From: Rhizomonospora bruguierae
Lineage (GTDB): Bacteria > Actinomycetota > Actinomycetes > Mycobacteriales > Micromonosporaceae
Reading direction: 5' to 3'
Length of the DNA stretch: 39,738 nucleotides
Assembly (NCBI RefSeq): GCF_018397995.1
Contig: NZ_BBQH01000054.1
Coordinates: forward strand, 1 to 39,738
Shown here: in pieces, positions 1 to 10,085 of the stretch
Layout of the letters: the number at the start of each line of letters is the position of its first letter
Position numbering within the stretch: position 1 is the stretch's first letter
Program-made: the position numbers and the translations under genes
The notes under the pieces: model-generated
What the model was told of the DNA's origin: nothing
The model's input: the letters and a program-made list of their open reading frames with translations, nothing else
Database searches by the model: none

Positions 1-1821
1 GCCGGCGCCCCACTCGCCGGCCCCGCCGCGGTCGCCCGGCCGGCCGCGCCCGCCGCCGTCGCCGCCGGCCCCGTCCGGACCACCGGCGCCGGCTCACTGG
101 TGAAGTCGCTCGAGGCGCTCGGCGTGGAGGTGGCGTTCGGCATCCCCGGCGGCGCGATCCTGCCGGCCTACGACCCGCTGTACGACTCGTCCGTGCGGCA
201 CATCCTGGTCCGGCACGAGCAGGGCGCCGGGCACGCCGCCACCGGGTACGCGCAGGCTACCGGCAAGATCGGCGTCTGCATCGCGACCAGCGGCCCCGGC
301 GCGACCAACCTGGTCACGCCGATCGCCGACGCGTACATGGACTCGGTCCCGGTGGTCGCGATCACCGGGCAGGTGGGCCGCGGCCAGATCGGCACGGACG
401 CCTTCCAGGAGGCCGACATCCAGGGCATCACCCTGCCCATCACCAAGCACAACTTCCTGGTCACCACCCCGGAGGAGATCCCTCAGGTGCTGGCCGAGGC
501 GTTCCACCTGGCCGCCACCGGGCGACCCGGCCCGGTGCTGGTGGACATCCCCAAGGACGTGCTCCAGGCGGAGACCCAGTTCGCCTGGCCGCCGACGCTG
601 GACCTGCCGGGGTACCGGCCGACGCTGCACCCGCACGGCAAGCAGATCCGCGAGGCGGCGCGGCTGATGAACGCGGCCCGGCGCCCGGTGCTGTACGTCG
701 GCGGCGGCGTGCTCAAGGCGCACGCCACCGAGGGCCTGCGCAAGCTCGCCGAGCAGACCGGCATTCCGGTCGTGACCACGCTGATGGCCCGGGGCGCGTT
801 CCCCGACTCGCACCCGCAGCACCTGGGCATGCCCGGCATGCACGGCACGGTGGCCGCGGTCTACTCGCTGCAGAAGGCGGACCTGATCGTGGCGCTCGGC
901 GCCCGGTTCGACGACCGGGTCACCGGCAAGCTGGACTCGTTCGCCCCGAACGCCGCGATCGTGCACGCCGACATCGACCCCGCCGAGATCGGCAAGAACC
1001 GAGCGGCGGCCGTGCCGATCGTCGGTGACGCCCGGCACGTCATCGACGAACTGGTCACCGCGATCGCCGCGGAGCAGGCGGCGGGCGGCGACCAGCGCGG
1101 GCGCCAGACGGAGTGGTGGAACGTGCTGAACGACCTGCGCCAGCGGTACCCGCTGGGCTGGGAGGAGCCGTCCGACGGCACCCTGGCGCCGCAGTACGTG
1201 ATCAAGCGGCTGGGCGAGATCGCCGGCCCGGACACGATCTTCGCGGCGGGCGTCGGCCAGCACCAGATGTGGGCCTCGCAGTTCATCTCCTACGAGAAGC
1301 CGTACACCTGGCTGAACTCGGGCGGCGCCGGGACGATGGGGTACGCGGTGCCGGCCGCGATGGGTGCGAAGGTGGGCATGCCGGACCGGGTGGTCTGGGC
1401 GATCGACGGCGACGGCTGCTTCCAGATGACCAACCAGGAGCTGGCCACCTGCGCACTGGAGGGCATCCCGGTCAAGGTGGCCATCATCAACAACGGCAAC
1501 CTGGGCATGGTCCGGCAGTGGCAGACGCTGTTCTACGGCGAGCGCTACTCGAACACCGACCTCGGCACGCACAAGCACCGGATCCCGGACTTCGTGAAGC
1601 TCGCCGAGGCGCTGGGCTGCATCGGGCTGCGCTGCGAGAGCCCCGGCGACGTGGACAAGACCATCGAGGCGGCGATGGCGATCAACGACGCCCCGGTCGT
1701 CGTCGACTTCGTCGTCGGCAAGGACGCGATGGTCTGGCCCATGGTGGCCGCCGGCACCGCCAACGACGAGATCATGTTCGCCCGCGGGGTGCGCCCCGAC
1801 TTCGACGACGACGAGCTGTGA
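1..1821 (+). CDS. ilvB: Acetolactate synthase large (catalytic) subunit, 5'-partial
   Basis: Catalytic subunit of acetohydroxyacid synthase, which condenses two pyruvates, or pyruvate and 2-oxobutyrate, in the first common step of Val/Leu/Ile synthesis. The frame is open to the first base, so the start lies upstream. The first ~30 visible residues are an Ala/Pro-rich linker, as usual in actinobacterial IlvB. Then come the N-terminal ThDP-binding domain (GIPGGAILP; catalytic Glu in [14 protein letters not shown], about residue 73 of the visible part), the central FAD-binding domain and the C-terminal ThDP domain with the GDG...NN motif ([13 protein letters not shown] ... INNGNLGM). ilvN follows after 11 nt and ilvC after that, so this is an ilvBNC operon. 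Any ilvB leader or attenuator would be outside the window. The GTG at 100 is an internal codon, not the start. Confidence 0.97.
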   Translation, partial: AGAPLAGPAAVARPAAPAAVAAGPVRTTGAGSLVKSLEALGVEVAFGIPGGAILPAYDPLYDSSVRHILVRHEQGAGHAATGYAQATGKIGVCIATSGPGATNLVTPIADAYMDSVPVVAITGQVGRGQIGTDAFQEADIQGITLPITKHNFLVTTPEEIPQVLAEAFHLAATGRPGPVLVDIPKDVLQAETQFAWPPTLDLPGYRPTLHPHGKQIREAARLMNAARRPVLYVGGGVLKAHATEGLRKLAEQTGIPVVTTLMARGAFPDSHPQHLGMPGMHGTVAAVYSLQKADLIVALGARFDDRVTGKLDSFAPNAAIVHADIDPAEIGKNRAAAVPIVGDARHVIDELVTAIAAEQAAGGDQRGRQTEWWNVLNDLRQRYPLGWEEPSDGTLAPQYVIKRLGEIAGPDTIFAAGVGQHQMWASQFISYEKPYTWLNSGGAGTMGYAVPAAMGAKVGMPDRVVWAIDGDGCFQMTNQELATCALEGIPVKVAIINNGNLGMVRQWQTLFYGERYSNTDLGTHKHRIPDFVKLAEALGCIGLRCESPGDVDKTIEAAMAINDAPVVVDFVVGKDAMVWPMVAAGTANDEIMFARGVRPDFDDDEL

Positions 1822-1832
1822 GGCCGACGAAG

Positions 1833-2348
1833 ATGAGCAAGCACACGCTGTCGGTGCTGGTCGAGAACAAGCCCGGCATCCTGGCCAGGGTGGCCGGGCT
1901 GTTCGCCCGCCGCGGGTTCAACATCGACTCGTTGGCGGTGGGGGAGACCGAACACCCCGAGGTCTCCCGCATGACGATCGTGGTCAACGCCGACTCTTCG
2001 CCGCTGGAGCAGGTGACCAAGCAGCTCAACAAGCTGGTCCACGTGCTGAAGATCGTCGAGCTGGACCAGTCCGTCGCGGTCCAGCGGGAACTGCTCCTGG
2101 TGAAGGTGCGCGCCGACCGCGCGCTGCGCTCGCAGGTGCTGGAGACGGTGAACCTGTTCCGGGCCCGGGTGGTGGACGTCGCACCCGACACGCTCACCAT
2201 CGAGGCCACCGGCACGCCGGACAAACTGGATGCGCTGCTGCGGGACCTGGAACCGTTCGGGATCAAGGAGATGGTGCAGTCCGGCCAGGTGGCCATCGGG
2301 CGCGGCTCGCGCTCGATCACCACGGGCCCCGCGCTGCGTGCAGCGTAG
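1833..2348 (+). CDS. ilvN: Acetolactate synthase small (regulatory) subunit
   Basis: A 171-residue regulatory partner of IlvB that raises activity and carries valine feedback inhibition. An N-terminal ACT domain begins at once (HTLSVLVENKPGILARVAGL, with FNIDSLAVG following), and a C-terminal small-subunit domain covers roughly residues 80-160 (LLLVKVRAD ... FGIKEMVQSGQVAIGRG). The ATG at 1833 gives the normal family N-terminus (MSKHTLSVLVENKPG). It sits 11 nt after the ilvB stop with a GAAG-type ribosome site. The frame is open upstream inside ilvB, so longer ORF calls in this frame are artefacts. ilvC follows after 27 nt. Confidence 0.96.
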   Translation: MSKHTLSVLVENKPGILARVAGLFARRGFNIDSLAVGETEHPEVSRMTIVVNADSSPLEQVTKQLNKLVHVLKIVELDQSVAVQRELLLVKVRADRALRSQVLETVNLFRARVVDVAPDTLTIEATGTPDKLDALLRDLEPFGIKEMVQSGQVAIGRGSRSITTGPALRAA

Positions 2349-3389
<1,041 letters not shown>

Positions 3390-3403
3390 CCCGCACCCGC
3401 TTC

Positions 3404-3445
3404 GCGTCGAGGGGCGCCCCGGTCCGCCGGGGCGCCCCTCGACGC
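3404..3445 (+). terminator. Strong hairpin terminator after ilvBNC
   Basis: A perfect 17-bp inverted repeat (3404-3420 with 3429-3445, arm GCGTCGAGGGGCGCCCC) around an 8-nt loop that can pair two further G-C pairs. It begins 14 nt after the ilvC stop. There is no U-tract, as is common in high-GC actinobacteria. Confidence 0.85.
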
Positions 3446-3602
3446 CGACGGGATTGCCCCGCGCGGCCGTTGACTCGATCACGTTACGGTGCGATTGCCG
3501 CCGGAAGTCGTCCGCTGACCCCCCGGTAAATTAGCCGGGTATAGGATTGCGGTCTGGCCGCTATTGGGTTCGCGCACACGTCTGCCGCCTGCCCGCAACG
3601 GG

Positions 3603-3614
3603 TACTGTCAACCA
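3603..3614 (+). promoter_or_regulatory. Probable -10 element of a leaderless mpgS promoter
   Basis: TACTGT at 3603-3608 fits TANNNT and lies 6 nt before the mpgS ATG, so transcription should begin at or next to the start codon. No Shine-Dalgarno sequence is visible. No clear -35 box is seen. A second TAGGAT-like hexamer lies at 3542-3547 and could serve an alternative, leadered transcript. Confidence 0.45.
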
Positions 3615-4853
3615 ATGAGGCTCCAACAGACTCATCGCACCGAGCGCTTCGGTGCCGTACGGATCCACGAGCTTCAGCGGGTCGTTGAGTTGGACTCGGG
3701 TGCCGATCACCCCGTGGAGCGGGACGGCCACGCGCGCGGCAGTCAGATCGTCACGTCGGCGGAGTTGCGGGCGATCGAGAAGGAATTGATTGTCGTCATT
3801 CCCTGCATGAATGAGACACGCAGGGTGATTGAGGGCGTGCTCTCCGGGATTCCGCACGACTGCCTGATCGTGCTCGTCTCGAACAGCTCGCGCCAGCCGG
3901 TCGACCGGTACGACATCGAGGTGCAGACCCTGGAGCAGTTCTGCCGGGTGGCCGAGCGCCCGGCGGTCACCGTCCACCAGCGGGACCCGGGGCTGGCCGC
4001 GGCGGTGAAGGCGGCCGGCATGCCGGAGCTGATCGACCCGGACGGGCTGGTCCGCAGCGGCAAGGGCGAGGCCATGCTGATCGGCATGGCGATCGCGGCC
4101 ATGACCGGCCGCCGGTACGTCGGCTACGTGGACGCGGACAACTACGTCCCGGGCGCCGTCAACGAGTACGTCAAGGCGTACGCCGCCGGGCTGCACCTGG
4201 CCGGCAGCCCGTACGCGATGGTCCGGATCTCCTGGCACTCCAAGCCCAAGCTCCTGGACGGCCGGCTGTTCTTCAGCCGCCGCGGCCGCACCTCGGAGGT
4301 CACCAACCAGTTCCTGAACCGGCTGATCGGCGAGTACAGCGGCTTCGGCACCGAGATGATCACCACCGGCAACGCCGGCGAGCACGCCGTCAGCCTGGAA
4401 CTGGGCAAGCGGATGCGGCTGGCCGGCGGCTTCGCGGTCGAGCCGTTCGAGTACCTGGACCTGTTCGAGCAGTACGGCGGGCTGCTCGACCCGCCGCACC
4501 CCGAGGCGATGGCGGCCTCGGTGCCGGTGCTCCAGATCGAGACGTGCAACCCGCACTTCCACGACAACAAGGGCGAGGACCACGTCCGGGACATGCGGAT
4601 GCAGGCCCTCAACGTGCTGTACCACTCGCCGGTCTGCCTGCCGGCGGTCCGCTCCGCCATCCTCGAGTTCATGGTCGCCCAGGGCGTCCTGGAGCCCGGG
4701 CAGGAGCCGCCCCGGGAGCGCATCTACCCGCCGGTGGGCAGCATGGCCCTGGACCTCATGTACGACGCGCTCTCCGCCGAGGCCACCACCTTCCGCGAGC
4801 TGGCGCGCCCGCTGGTCGCCCCGCCCAGCCCGCTGCCGGCCGCCTACCCGTGA
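3615..4853 (+). CDS. mpgS: Mannosyl-3-phosphoglycerate synthase (GT55)
   Basis: Transfers mannose from GDP-mannose to D-3-phosphoglycerate, giving mannosyl-3-phosphoglycerate, the first step of the two-step route to the compatible solute mannosylglycerate. The 412 residues match the Thermus-type enzyme throughout: N-terminal TERFGAVRIHELQRVVELDSG-like block, VIPCMNETRRVIEGVLSGIP (nucleotide-sugar site), GLVRSGKGEAMLIGMA, the GYVDADNYVPGAV metal-binding DAD, and GTEMITTGNAGEHAVSLEL. ATG 3615 reproduces the family N-terminus (MRL...TERFG). The stop overlaps the mpgP start (GTGA). Substrate 3-phosphoglycerate is shared with SerA, encoded just downstream. The role, osmotic or thermal protection, is inferred from the family. 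Confidence 0.93.
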   Translation: MRLQQTHRTERFGAVRIHELQRVVELDSGADHPVERDGHARGSQIVTSAELRAIEKELIVVIPCMNETRRVIEGVLSGIPHDCLIVLVSNSSRQPVDRYDIEVQTLEQFCRVAERPAVTVHQRDPGLAAAVKAAGMPELIDPDGLVRSGKGEAMLIGMAIAAMTGRRYVGYVDADNYVPGAVNEYVKAYAAGLHLAGSPYAMVRISWHSKPKLLDGRLFFSRRGRTSEVTNQFLNRLIGEYSGFGTEMITTGNAGEHAVSLELGKRMRLAGGFAVEPFEYLDLFEQYGGLLDPPHPEAMAASVPVLQIETCNPHFHDNKGEDHVRDMRMQALNVLYHSPVCLPAVRSAILEFMVAQGVLEPGQEPPRERIYPPVGSMALDLMYDALSAEATTFRELARPLVAPPSPLPAAYP

Positions 4854-5587
4854 TCGTCCTGTTCACGGACCTCGACGGCACCCTGCTCGACCACCACACG
4901 TACCGCCCCGGCCCGGCCCTGCCCGAACTGCGCCGGCTCCAGGCCGCCGGCGTGCTCGTGGTCCCCGCCACGGCCAAGACCCCGGCCGAACTGGCCTGGC
5001 TGGCCGACGAGTTCGGGCTGCCCGGCCCGTACATCGCCGAGAACGGGGCGGCGGTCGTCGGCGCCGGCGTGGACCGGGTGCTGGGCCTGCCCTACGACGA
5101 GGTCCGCGCCCGCCTGCGGGACGCGGCCGGGGCCGCGGGAGCCGAGGTCGCCGGGTTCGGCGACGCCACCGTCGAGGACGTCATGTCCTGGACCGGCCTG
5201 GACCGCCCCGCCGCCGTCCGCGCGCGCCAGCGCCGCTGGTCCGAGACGTTCAGGCTGCTCTCCGGCGACGAGTGCGCGCTCGCCGCCGCGCTGGCCGAGC
5301 GCGGCCTCACCATGGCGCGCGGCGCCCGCTTCCGCACCGCCCTCGGCCGGCACGACAAGGGGGACGCGGCCCGCCTCCTCCTCGCCGTCCTCGGCCCGGA
5401 CGCGGTGAGCTGGGCCGTCGGCGACGCCGCCAACGACTTCGCGCTCCTGGCCGCTGTCCGGCACCCGATGCTTGTTCGCGCCCACGACGGCACCTGGGCC
5501 GACCTCGACCTGCCCGACCTGCTCCGCCTCGACGGCATCGGCCCCGCCGGCTGGGCCCAGGCCGCCCGCCACATCCTCCCGCCGTAA
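4850..5587 (+). CDS. mpgP: Mannosyl-3-phosphoglycerate phosphatase (HAD family)
   Basis: Removes the phosphate from mannosyl-3-phosphoglycerate to give mannosylglycerate. A 245-residue HAD phosphatase: motif I FTDLDGTLLD at the very start (nucleophile Asp), a motif II-like Thr/Lys segment PATAKTPAELAWL, an IAENGAAVVG cap-side segment, and the motif III/IV region KGDAARLLL ... AVGDAANDFALL. It begins with GTG at 4850 and overlaps the mpgS stop by 4 nt, so the pair is probably translationally coupled. No bifunctional fusion is present, in contrast to the single-protein enzyme of Dehalococcoides. Confidence 0.9.
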   Translation: MIVLFTDLDGTLLDHHTYRPGPALPELRRLQAAGVLVVPATAKTPAELAWLADEFGLPGPYIAENGAAVVGAGVDRVLGLPYDEVRARLRDAAGAAGAEVAGFGDATVEDVMSWTGLDRPAAVRARQRRWSETFRLLSGDECALAAALAERGLTMARGARFRTALGRHDKGDAARLLLAVLGPDAVSWAVGDAANDFALLAAVRHPMLVRAHDGTWADLDLPDLLRLDGIGPAGWAQAARHILPP

Positions 5588-6041
5588 CCGCCACCCAAGC
5601 CGTCCCCGGGCCTACCCGCCCGCGCCGTCGTGGAGCGCGCCCAACCGCGGGACGCGCACCCAGCGGTGCGCGACGACCCTGCCCGGTCGTGGTGCCGCAT
5701 CGGCCGCGCGCCGCGTAACGGGCGGCGCTTCTAGCGCAGCAGAGAGCGAGGCCGGTGACGACGCACATGACGGGTCGGGCGGCCGGGTGTACGGCGGCAG
5801 GTGGTGTGGCCACGTGCGGCCCGCCCGGGGTGCTGGTAGGTCGGATAACGAGTGACGACGGTCACTGGTGGGGCGGACGGGCATCACTAGGATGTGGACA
5901 GTTTTGGGTGCCCTCGCGCGGGTCCGGCCGGCGGGCGCCCCGGTTGTGGGCGCGCCACCACCGCGTCACCACCGGCCCATGCTGGCGCAGCGTCGCGTCG
6001 CCCGCCCCCCCCGATTCGCACTCGAGATGCGCGAGGATCTC
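5588..6041. promoter_or_regulatory. Non-coding region between mpgP and serA
   Basis: 454 bases with no convincing gene. It contains an inverted repeat AGTGAC-GACG-GTCACT at 5851-5866 and, 21 nt further on, a TAGGAT hexamer at 5888-5893 that fits the actinobacterial -10 pattern TAGRRT. This would give a serA transcript with a leader of about 140 nt. No terminator-grade hairpin was recognised after mpgP. The short ORFs here are compositional. Confidence 0.4.
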
Positions 6042-7658
6042 ATGACCGTCTCTACGCCACGCCCTGTCGTCCTGCTCGCCGAGGAACTCGCCCCGGCCGC
6101 GATCGATGTGCTCGCCACCGATTTCGACGTCCGCCACGTGGACGGCACCGACCGGGTGGCGCTGCTGGCCGCGCTCCCGGACGCCGACGCGATCATCGTG
6201 CGCAGCGCCACCCAGGTGGACGCGGAGGCGATCAAGGCGGCGCCGAGGTTGAAGGTGGTCGCGCGGGCCGGCGTGGGGCTGGACAACGTGGACGCGGCGG
6301 CGGCGACCGCGCGCGGCGTGATGGTGGTCAACGCGCCCACCTCAAACATCGTGTCGGCGGCCGAGCAGGCGGTGGCGCTGCTGCTGGCGGTGGCCCGGAA
6401 CACGGCGAGCGCGTCCGCGGCGCTGAAGGCGGGCGAGTGGAAGCGGGCGAAGTACACCGGCGTGGAGGTGCAGGGCAAGACGGTCGGCGTGGTCGGGCTG
6501 GGGCGGATCGGGGTGCTGTTCGCACAGCGGATGGCGGCCTTCGGCACCCGGCTGATCGCGTACGACCCGTACGTGCAGCCGGCGCGGGCGGCGCAGCTCG
6601 GGGTCCGGCTGGTAGGGCTGGAGGAGCTGCTGCGGGAGAGCGACTTCGTCTCGATCCACCTGCCGAAGACGCCGGAGACGGTGGGCCTGATCGGCGCCCG
6701 GGAGCTGGCGATCGCCAAGCCGGGCATCCGGATCGTCAACGCGGCGCGGGGCGGGCTGGTGGACGAGCAGGCGCTGGCGGACGCCCTGGCCGACGGGCGG
6801 GTGGCCGCCGCCGGCATCGACGTGTACGCGAAGGAGCCGTGCACCTCCTCGCCGCTGTTCGCGTTCGACAGCGTGGTGGCCACGCCGCACCTGGGCGCGT
6901 CCACGGTGGAGGCGCAGGACAAGGCGGGGCTGGCGGTGGCGCGCAGCGTGAAGCTGGCGCTGGAGGGCGAGTTCGTGCCGGACGCGGTCAACGTGCAGGC
7001 CGGCGGGGTGGTGGCCGAGGACGTGCGCCCGCTGCTGCCGCTGGCGGAGAAGCTGGGCCGGGTGTTCACCGCGGTCGCGGGCGGGGTGGCGGCGAGCCTG
7101 ACCATCGAGGTGCGCGGGGAGATCGTCGCCAACGACGTGTCGGTGCTGAAGCTGGCGGCCACGAAGGGGGTCTTCTCCGGCGTGGTCGAGGAGCAGGTGA
7201 CGTACGTGAACGCGCCGCTGCTGGCCGCGGACCGGGGCGTCGCGGTGGAGCTGACCACGAGCAGCGAGGCGACCGAGTACCAGAACCTGGTGACCGTGCG
7301 GGGCGCGTTGCCGGACGGGCGCACCGTCGGCGTCTCCGGCATCGTCGCGGGCACCGGCCCGTACGCCGCGCATAAGCTGACCGAGGTGGACGGTTACTCG
7401 CTGGAGCAGTACGCCGAGGGGATCCTGCTGTTCTTCCGGTACGCGGACCGGACCGGCGTGGTCGGCGCGATCGGCTCGGCCCTGGGCCACTCGGACGTGA
7501 ACATCGCGGCGATGCAGGTGGCCCGGCGGGCGGCCGGCGGCGAGGCGCTGATGACGCTGACCGTCGACGACTCGGTGGGCCCGGATCTGCTGGCCAGTGC
7601 CGCCCAGTCGATCGGGGCCACCGCGTGGAGCACGGTGGACCTGCGGGACGAACTGTAG
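6042..7658 (+). CDS. serA: D-3-phosphoglycerate dehydrogenase, long ACT-containing form
   Basis: Oxidises 3-phosphoglycerate to 3-phosphohydroxypyruvate with NAD+, the first step of serine synthesis. 538 residues, the length of type 1 enzymes. An N-terminal substrate domain is interrupted by the NAD domain (VVGLGRIGVLFAQRMAAFG, about residues 150-170), with catalytic Arg in NAARGG, an acidic partner and His in TPHLGAST. An intervening (ASB) domain spans about 320-450, and a C-terminal ACT domain (FFRYADRTGVVGAIGSALG) is the serine-sensing site in the family. ATG 6042 is preceded by GAGG at 6033-6036. The reading frame continues upstream without family similarity, so the longer start at 5868 is rejected. 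Confidence 0.95.
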   Translation: MTVSTPRPVVLLAEELAPAAIDVLATDFDVRHVDGTDRVALLAALPDADAIIVRSATQVDAEAIKAAPRLKVVARAGVGLDNVDAAAATARGVMVVNAPTSNIVSAAEQAVALLLAVARNTASASAALKAGEWKRAKYTGVEVQGKTVGVVGLGRIGVLFAQRMAAFGTRLIAYDPYVQPARAAQLGVRLVGLEELLRESDFVSIHLPKTPETVGLIGARELAIAKPGIRIVNAARGGLVDEQALADALADGRVAAAGIDVYAKEPCTSSPLFAFDSVVATPHLGASTVEAQDKAGLAVARSVKLALEGEFVPDAVNVQAGGVVAEDVRPLLPLAEKLGRVFTAVAGGVAASLTIEVRGEIVANDVSVLKLAATKGVFSGVVEEQVTYVNAPLLAADRGVAVELTTSSEATEYQNLVTVRGALPDGRTVGVSGIVAGTGPYAAHKLTEVDGYSLEQYAEGILLFFRYADRTGVVGAIGSALGHSDVNIAAMQVARRAAGGEALMTLTVDDSVGPDLLASAAQSIGATAWSTVDLRDEL

Positions 7659-7810
7659 ACGGACCGCTGTAGACAGACCGGACCGCGCTGGGTAGCGTGG
7701 TCACGCGGTTACGCAGTGGTGCCGGGAGGCGTCTTCGGGTGACGTCTGCCGACCGGTGCGTGACCGCCACCCTCCGCGTACGCGAGCCACGCGTACTGGA
7801 CCGTCCGGTC

Positions 7811-7845
7811 GGCCCCCGCAGTCCCGTGCCAGGACAGCGGGGGCC
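7811..7845 (+). terminator. Hairpin after serA
   Basis: Arms GGCCCCCGC (7811-7819) and GCGGGGGCC (7837-7845), with an inner GTCC/GGAC pairing (7821-7824 with 7832-7835) across one A/A mismatch. It lies about 150 nt after the serA stop, facing the convergent apbE-like gene. Confidence 0.65.
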
Positions 7846-7882
7846 GCAGACGTTTCCGGCACCCGGCACGCGCCACACTCGC

Positions 7883-7913
7883 GGCTGAGCCGGGACTCAG
7901 TTCGGGCTCAGCC
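7883..7913 (-). terminator. Hairpin at the 3' end of the apbE-like gene
   Basis: Perfect 9-bp inverted repeat GGCTGAGCC (7883-7891) / GGCTCAGCC (7905-7913) with a 13-nt loop. It overlaps the last codons and stop of the minus-strand gene. With the hairpin at 7811-7845 it separates the convergent serA and apbE-like units. Confidence 0.55.
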
Positions 7914-8726
7914 GTTGGCGCGGCCGCGCAGCGACCGGTCCACGACCAGCGCCCGGTATCCGTCCGGCGTGGGGAACCACGCCAGCCCGGCGGCGCCGGC
8001 CGCGTAGAGCGCGGTGGCGTACGCGTCGGCGACGGCCAGTTCGGGTCCGGTGACCGTGGCGGCGACCAGGTCCCCGGCGGTGGCGCCGGTGTGCGGGTTC
8101 ACGACGTGGTCGCGGCGGTCCGGGCCGCCGGTGGTGGCGATGGCGCCGTCGGTCAGTTCCAGCGTGGTGACCATGCGCTTGCGGTCCTCCGGGTGGCGGA
8201 TGCCGACCCGCCACGGGCGCCCGCCCGGCGCGTTGCCGCGTACGAGCAGGTCGGAGCCGCCGGAGATGGCGTAGTCGGCGATGCCGGCGGCGCTGAGGCG
8301 GGCCGCGGCGCGGTCCACCGCCCAGCCCTTGACCAGACCGCTCGGGTCGAAGCCGCCGGGTACCGCCCAGGCGTCGAACCAGCCGTCGGTGGCGGCGCGC
8401 ATGGCGGCGCACCGGGCCACGATGTCGGCGAGCGGGGCGTAGGTGTCCACCGCGATCTCGCCGCGGCGCAGCCGGGAGACCAGGCTGTCGCGCCGGGTGG
8501 GGCTGAACGTGGCGTCGACCGCGCGCAGTTCCGCGACCGCGTCGGCGAGCGCCTCGCCGGCCGACCGCCGGCTCATGTACTGCGGGGCGACCAGGCACAG
8601 CGTGAAGCTAGCCGCGGTGGTCTCCACCCGGTGCCGGACCACCAGGCGGTCGGCCTCGGCCCGCGGGTCGGTCAGCAGCGTCGCGGGTAGGTCGCTGGCC
8701 GGCTCGGTCGTCCGCTCGGTGATCAT
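7908..8726 (-). CDS. FAD:protein FMN transferase, ApbE family
   Basis: ApbE proteins move FMN from FAD onto a Thr/Ser of target flavoproteins. Family blocks are present in order: DATFSPTRRDSLVSRL, DGWFDAWAVPGGFDPSGLVKGWAVDRAA (flavin and Mg2+ site), ISGGSDLLVRG, VVNPHTGATAGDLVAATVTG and a C-terminal ADAYATALYAAG. I see no signal peptide or lipobox, so it is probably cytoplasmic, unlike many ApbE lipoproteins. Two tandem ATGs occur at 8729 and 8726; the AAGGGG ribosome site is better spaced (about 7 nt) for 8726. No FMN-binding-domain partner lies next to it, so the target is unknown. Confidence 0.82.
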   Translation of the reverse strand: MITERTTEPASDLPATLLTDPRAEADRLVVRHRVETTAASFTLCLVAPQYMSRRSAGEALADAVAELRAVDATFSPTRRDSLVSRLRRGEIAVDTYAPLADIVARCAAMRAATDGWFDAWAVPGGFDPSGLVKGWAVDRAAARLSAAGIADYAISGGSDLLVRGNAPGGRPWRVGIRHPEDRKRMVTTLELTDGAIATTGGPDRRDHVVNPHTGATAGDLVAATVTGPELAVADAYATALYAAGAAGLAWFPTPDGYRALVVDRSLRGRANG

Positions 8727-8780
8727 CATCGGTCCCCTTCCCTGCGGCTCGCAGATGACGGTAAGAAAGGGGGTTGAACG

Positions 8781-8794
8781 CGGCATGGATGCCG
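8781..8794. promoter_or_regulatory. Inverted repeat in the apbE-leuB divergent region
   Basis: CGGCAT-GG-ATGCCG is a perfect 14-nt palindrome about 55 bp upstream of the apbE-like start, in the 204-bp gap to leuB. A second element, GGGGGC-GGAT-GCCCCC at 8825-8840, can form a short hairpin. Either could be an operator; no regulator is suggested. Confidence 0.3.
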
Positions 8795-8930
8795 GCTGTG
8801 AACGTCCTGTGAGTACCCAGCCGCGGGGGCGGATGCCCCCCGAATGCCCGAATCCTGGGACCGCCGTACCGGGTGATAGGACGATGGCTTAACGTTCCCT
8901 AGGACATCCGGTGGTAGGAGAGGACGAGAC

Positions 8931-9962
8931 GTGACGCACATCGCGGTGGTGGCCGGCGACGGGATCGGCCCCGAGGTGGTCGCCCAGGCCCGCAAGGTCA
9001 TCGACGCGGTGCTCCCGGGCGTCGAGGCGACCGAGTACGACCTCGGCGCCGCCCGCTACCACCGGACCGGCGAGGTGCTCCCCGACTCCGTCCTGGCCGA
9101 ACTGGCCGGGCACGACGCGATCCTGCTCGGCGCGGTGGGCGACCCCACCGTCCCGCCGGGCGTGCTCGAGCGGGGGCTGCTGCTCAAGCTGCGGTTCGCG
9201 TTCGACCAGTACGTGAACCTGCGCCCGTCCCGCCTGTGGCCGGGCACGTCCGGCCCGCTCGCCCAGGTCAAGCCCGGCGAGATCGACTTCGTGGTGGTCC
9301 GTGAGGGCACCGAGGGGCTGTACACCGGGGCCGGCGGCAACCTGCACGCCGGTACCCCGGCGGAGGTCGCCACCGAGGAGAGCCTGAATACCCGGCACGG
9401 CGTCGAGCGGGTGATCCGCGACGCGTTCGCCCGCGCCGGCCGCCGCGAGCGCCGCAAGGTCACGATGGTGCACAAGACCAACGTGCTGACCCACGCCGGC
9501 GGGCTCTGGGCCCGCACGTTCGCCGAGGTCGCCGCCGAGTTCCCGGGCGTGGAGACCGAGTACCAGCACGTCGACGCGGCCGCCATGTACCTGGTGACCC
9601 AGCCGCAGCGGTACGACGTGATCGTGACGGACAACCTCTTCGGCGACATCCTGACCGACATCGCCGCGGCGGTGACCGGCGGCATCGGCCTGGCCGCCAG
9701 CGGCTGCATCAACCCCGAGCGCAGCCGGCCGTCCATGTTCGAGCCGGTGCACGGCTCCGCGCCGGACATCGCCGGCCAGGGCCTCGCCGACCCGGTCGCC
9801 GCGGTGCTCTCCGCGGCCCTGCTGCTCGACCACCTCGGTCACCCCGAGGCGGCGGCCCGGGTGACCGGGGCGGTCGCGGCCGAACTCGCCGCCCGCACCC
9901 CGGGCGCCCCGCTGCGCACCGCCGAGGTAGGCGACCGCATCGCGGCCGCCGCGGCGGCCTGA
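8931..9962 (+). CDS. leuB: 3-Isopropylmalate dehydrogenase
   Basis: Oxidatively decarboxylates 3-isopropylmalate to 2-oxoisocaproate in leucine synthesis; in organisms using CimA it also handles 3-methylmalate. 343 residues of the beta-decarboxylating dehydrogenase family: [16 protein letters not shown] at the N-terminus, [55 protein letters not shown] (metal-binding Asp) and the NAD-binding [18 protein letters not shown]. The GTG start has a strong GTAGGAGAGGA ribosome site. ilvE follows in the same direction after 123 nt. Confidence 0.95.
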   Translation: MTHIAVVAGDGIGPEVVAQARKVIDAVLPGVEATEYDLGAARYHRTGEVLPDSVLAELAGHDAILLGAVGDPTVPPGVLERGLLLKLRFAFDQYVNLRPSRLWPGTSGPLAQVKPGEIDFVVVREGTEGLYTGAGGNLHAGTPAEVATEESLNTRHGVERVIRDAFARAGRRERRKVTMVHKTNVLTHAGGLWARTFAEVAAEFPGVETEYQHVDAAAMYLVTQPQRYDVIVTDNLFGDILTDIAAAVTGGIGLAASGCINPERSRPSMFEPVHGSAPDIAGQGLADPVAAVLSAALLLDHLGHPEAAARVTGAVAAELAARTPGAPLRTAEVGDRIAAAAAA

Positions 9963-10016
9963 AACCCCGACCCCGACGCGCCGTCCACCCGGCGAGGTAC
10001 CCTGCGGGCTCCCGCT

Positions 10017-10028
10017 GAACGACCGTTC
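10017..10028. promoter_or_regulatory. SOS-box-like sequence upstream of ilvE
   Basis: GAAC-GACC-GTTC, flanked as TGAAC...GTTCG, resembles the core of the actinobacterial LexA box (CGAAC-N4-GTTCG). It sits 57 nt before the ilvE start. The resemblance is short and a biological link to branched-chain transamination is not obvious. Confidence 0.25.
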
Positions 10029-10085
10029 GGGGTACGTTTTCCTGGCACGTTTCCCGCACCGAATCCCAGCGTGGAGGTACGCGTG

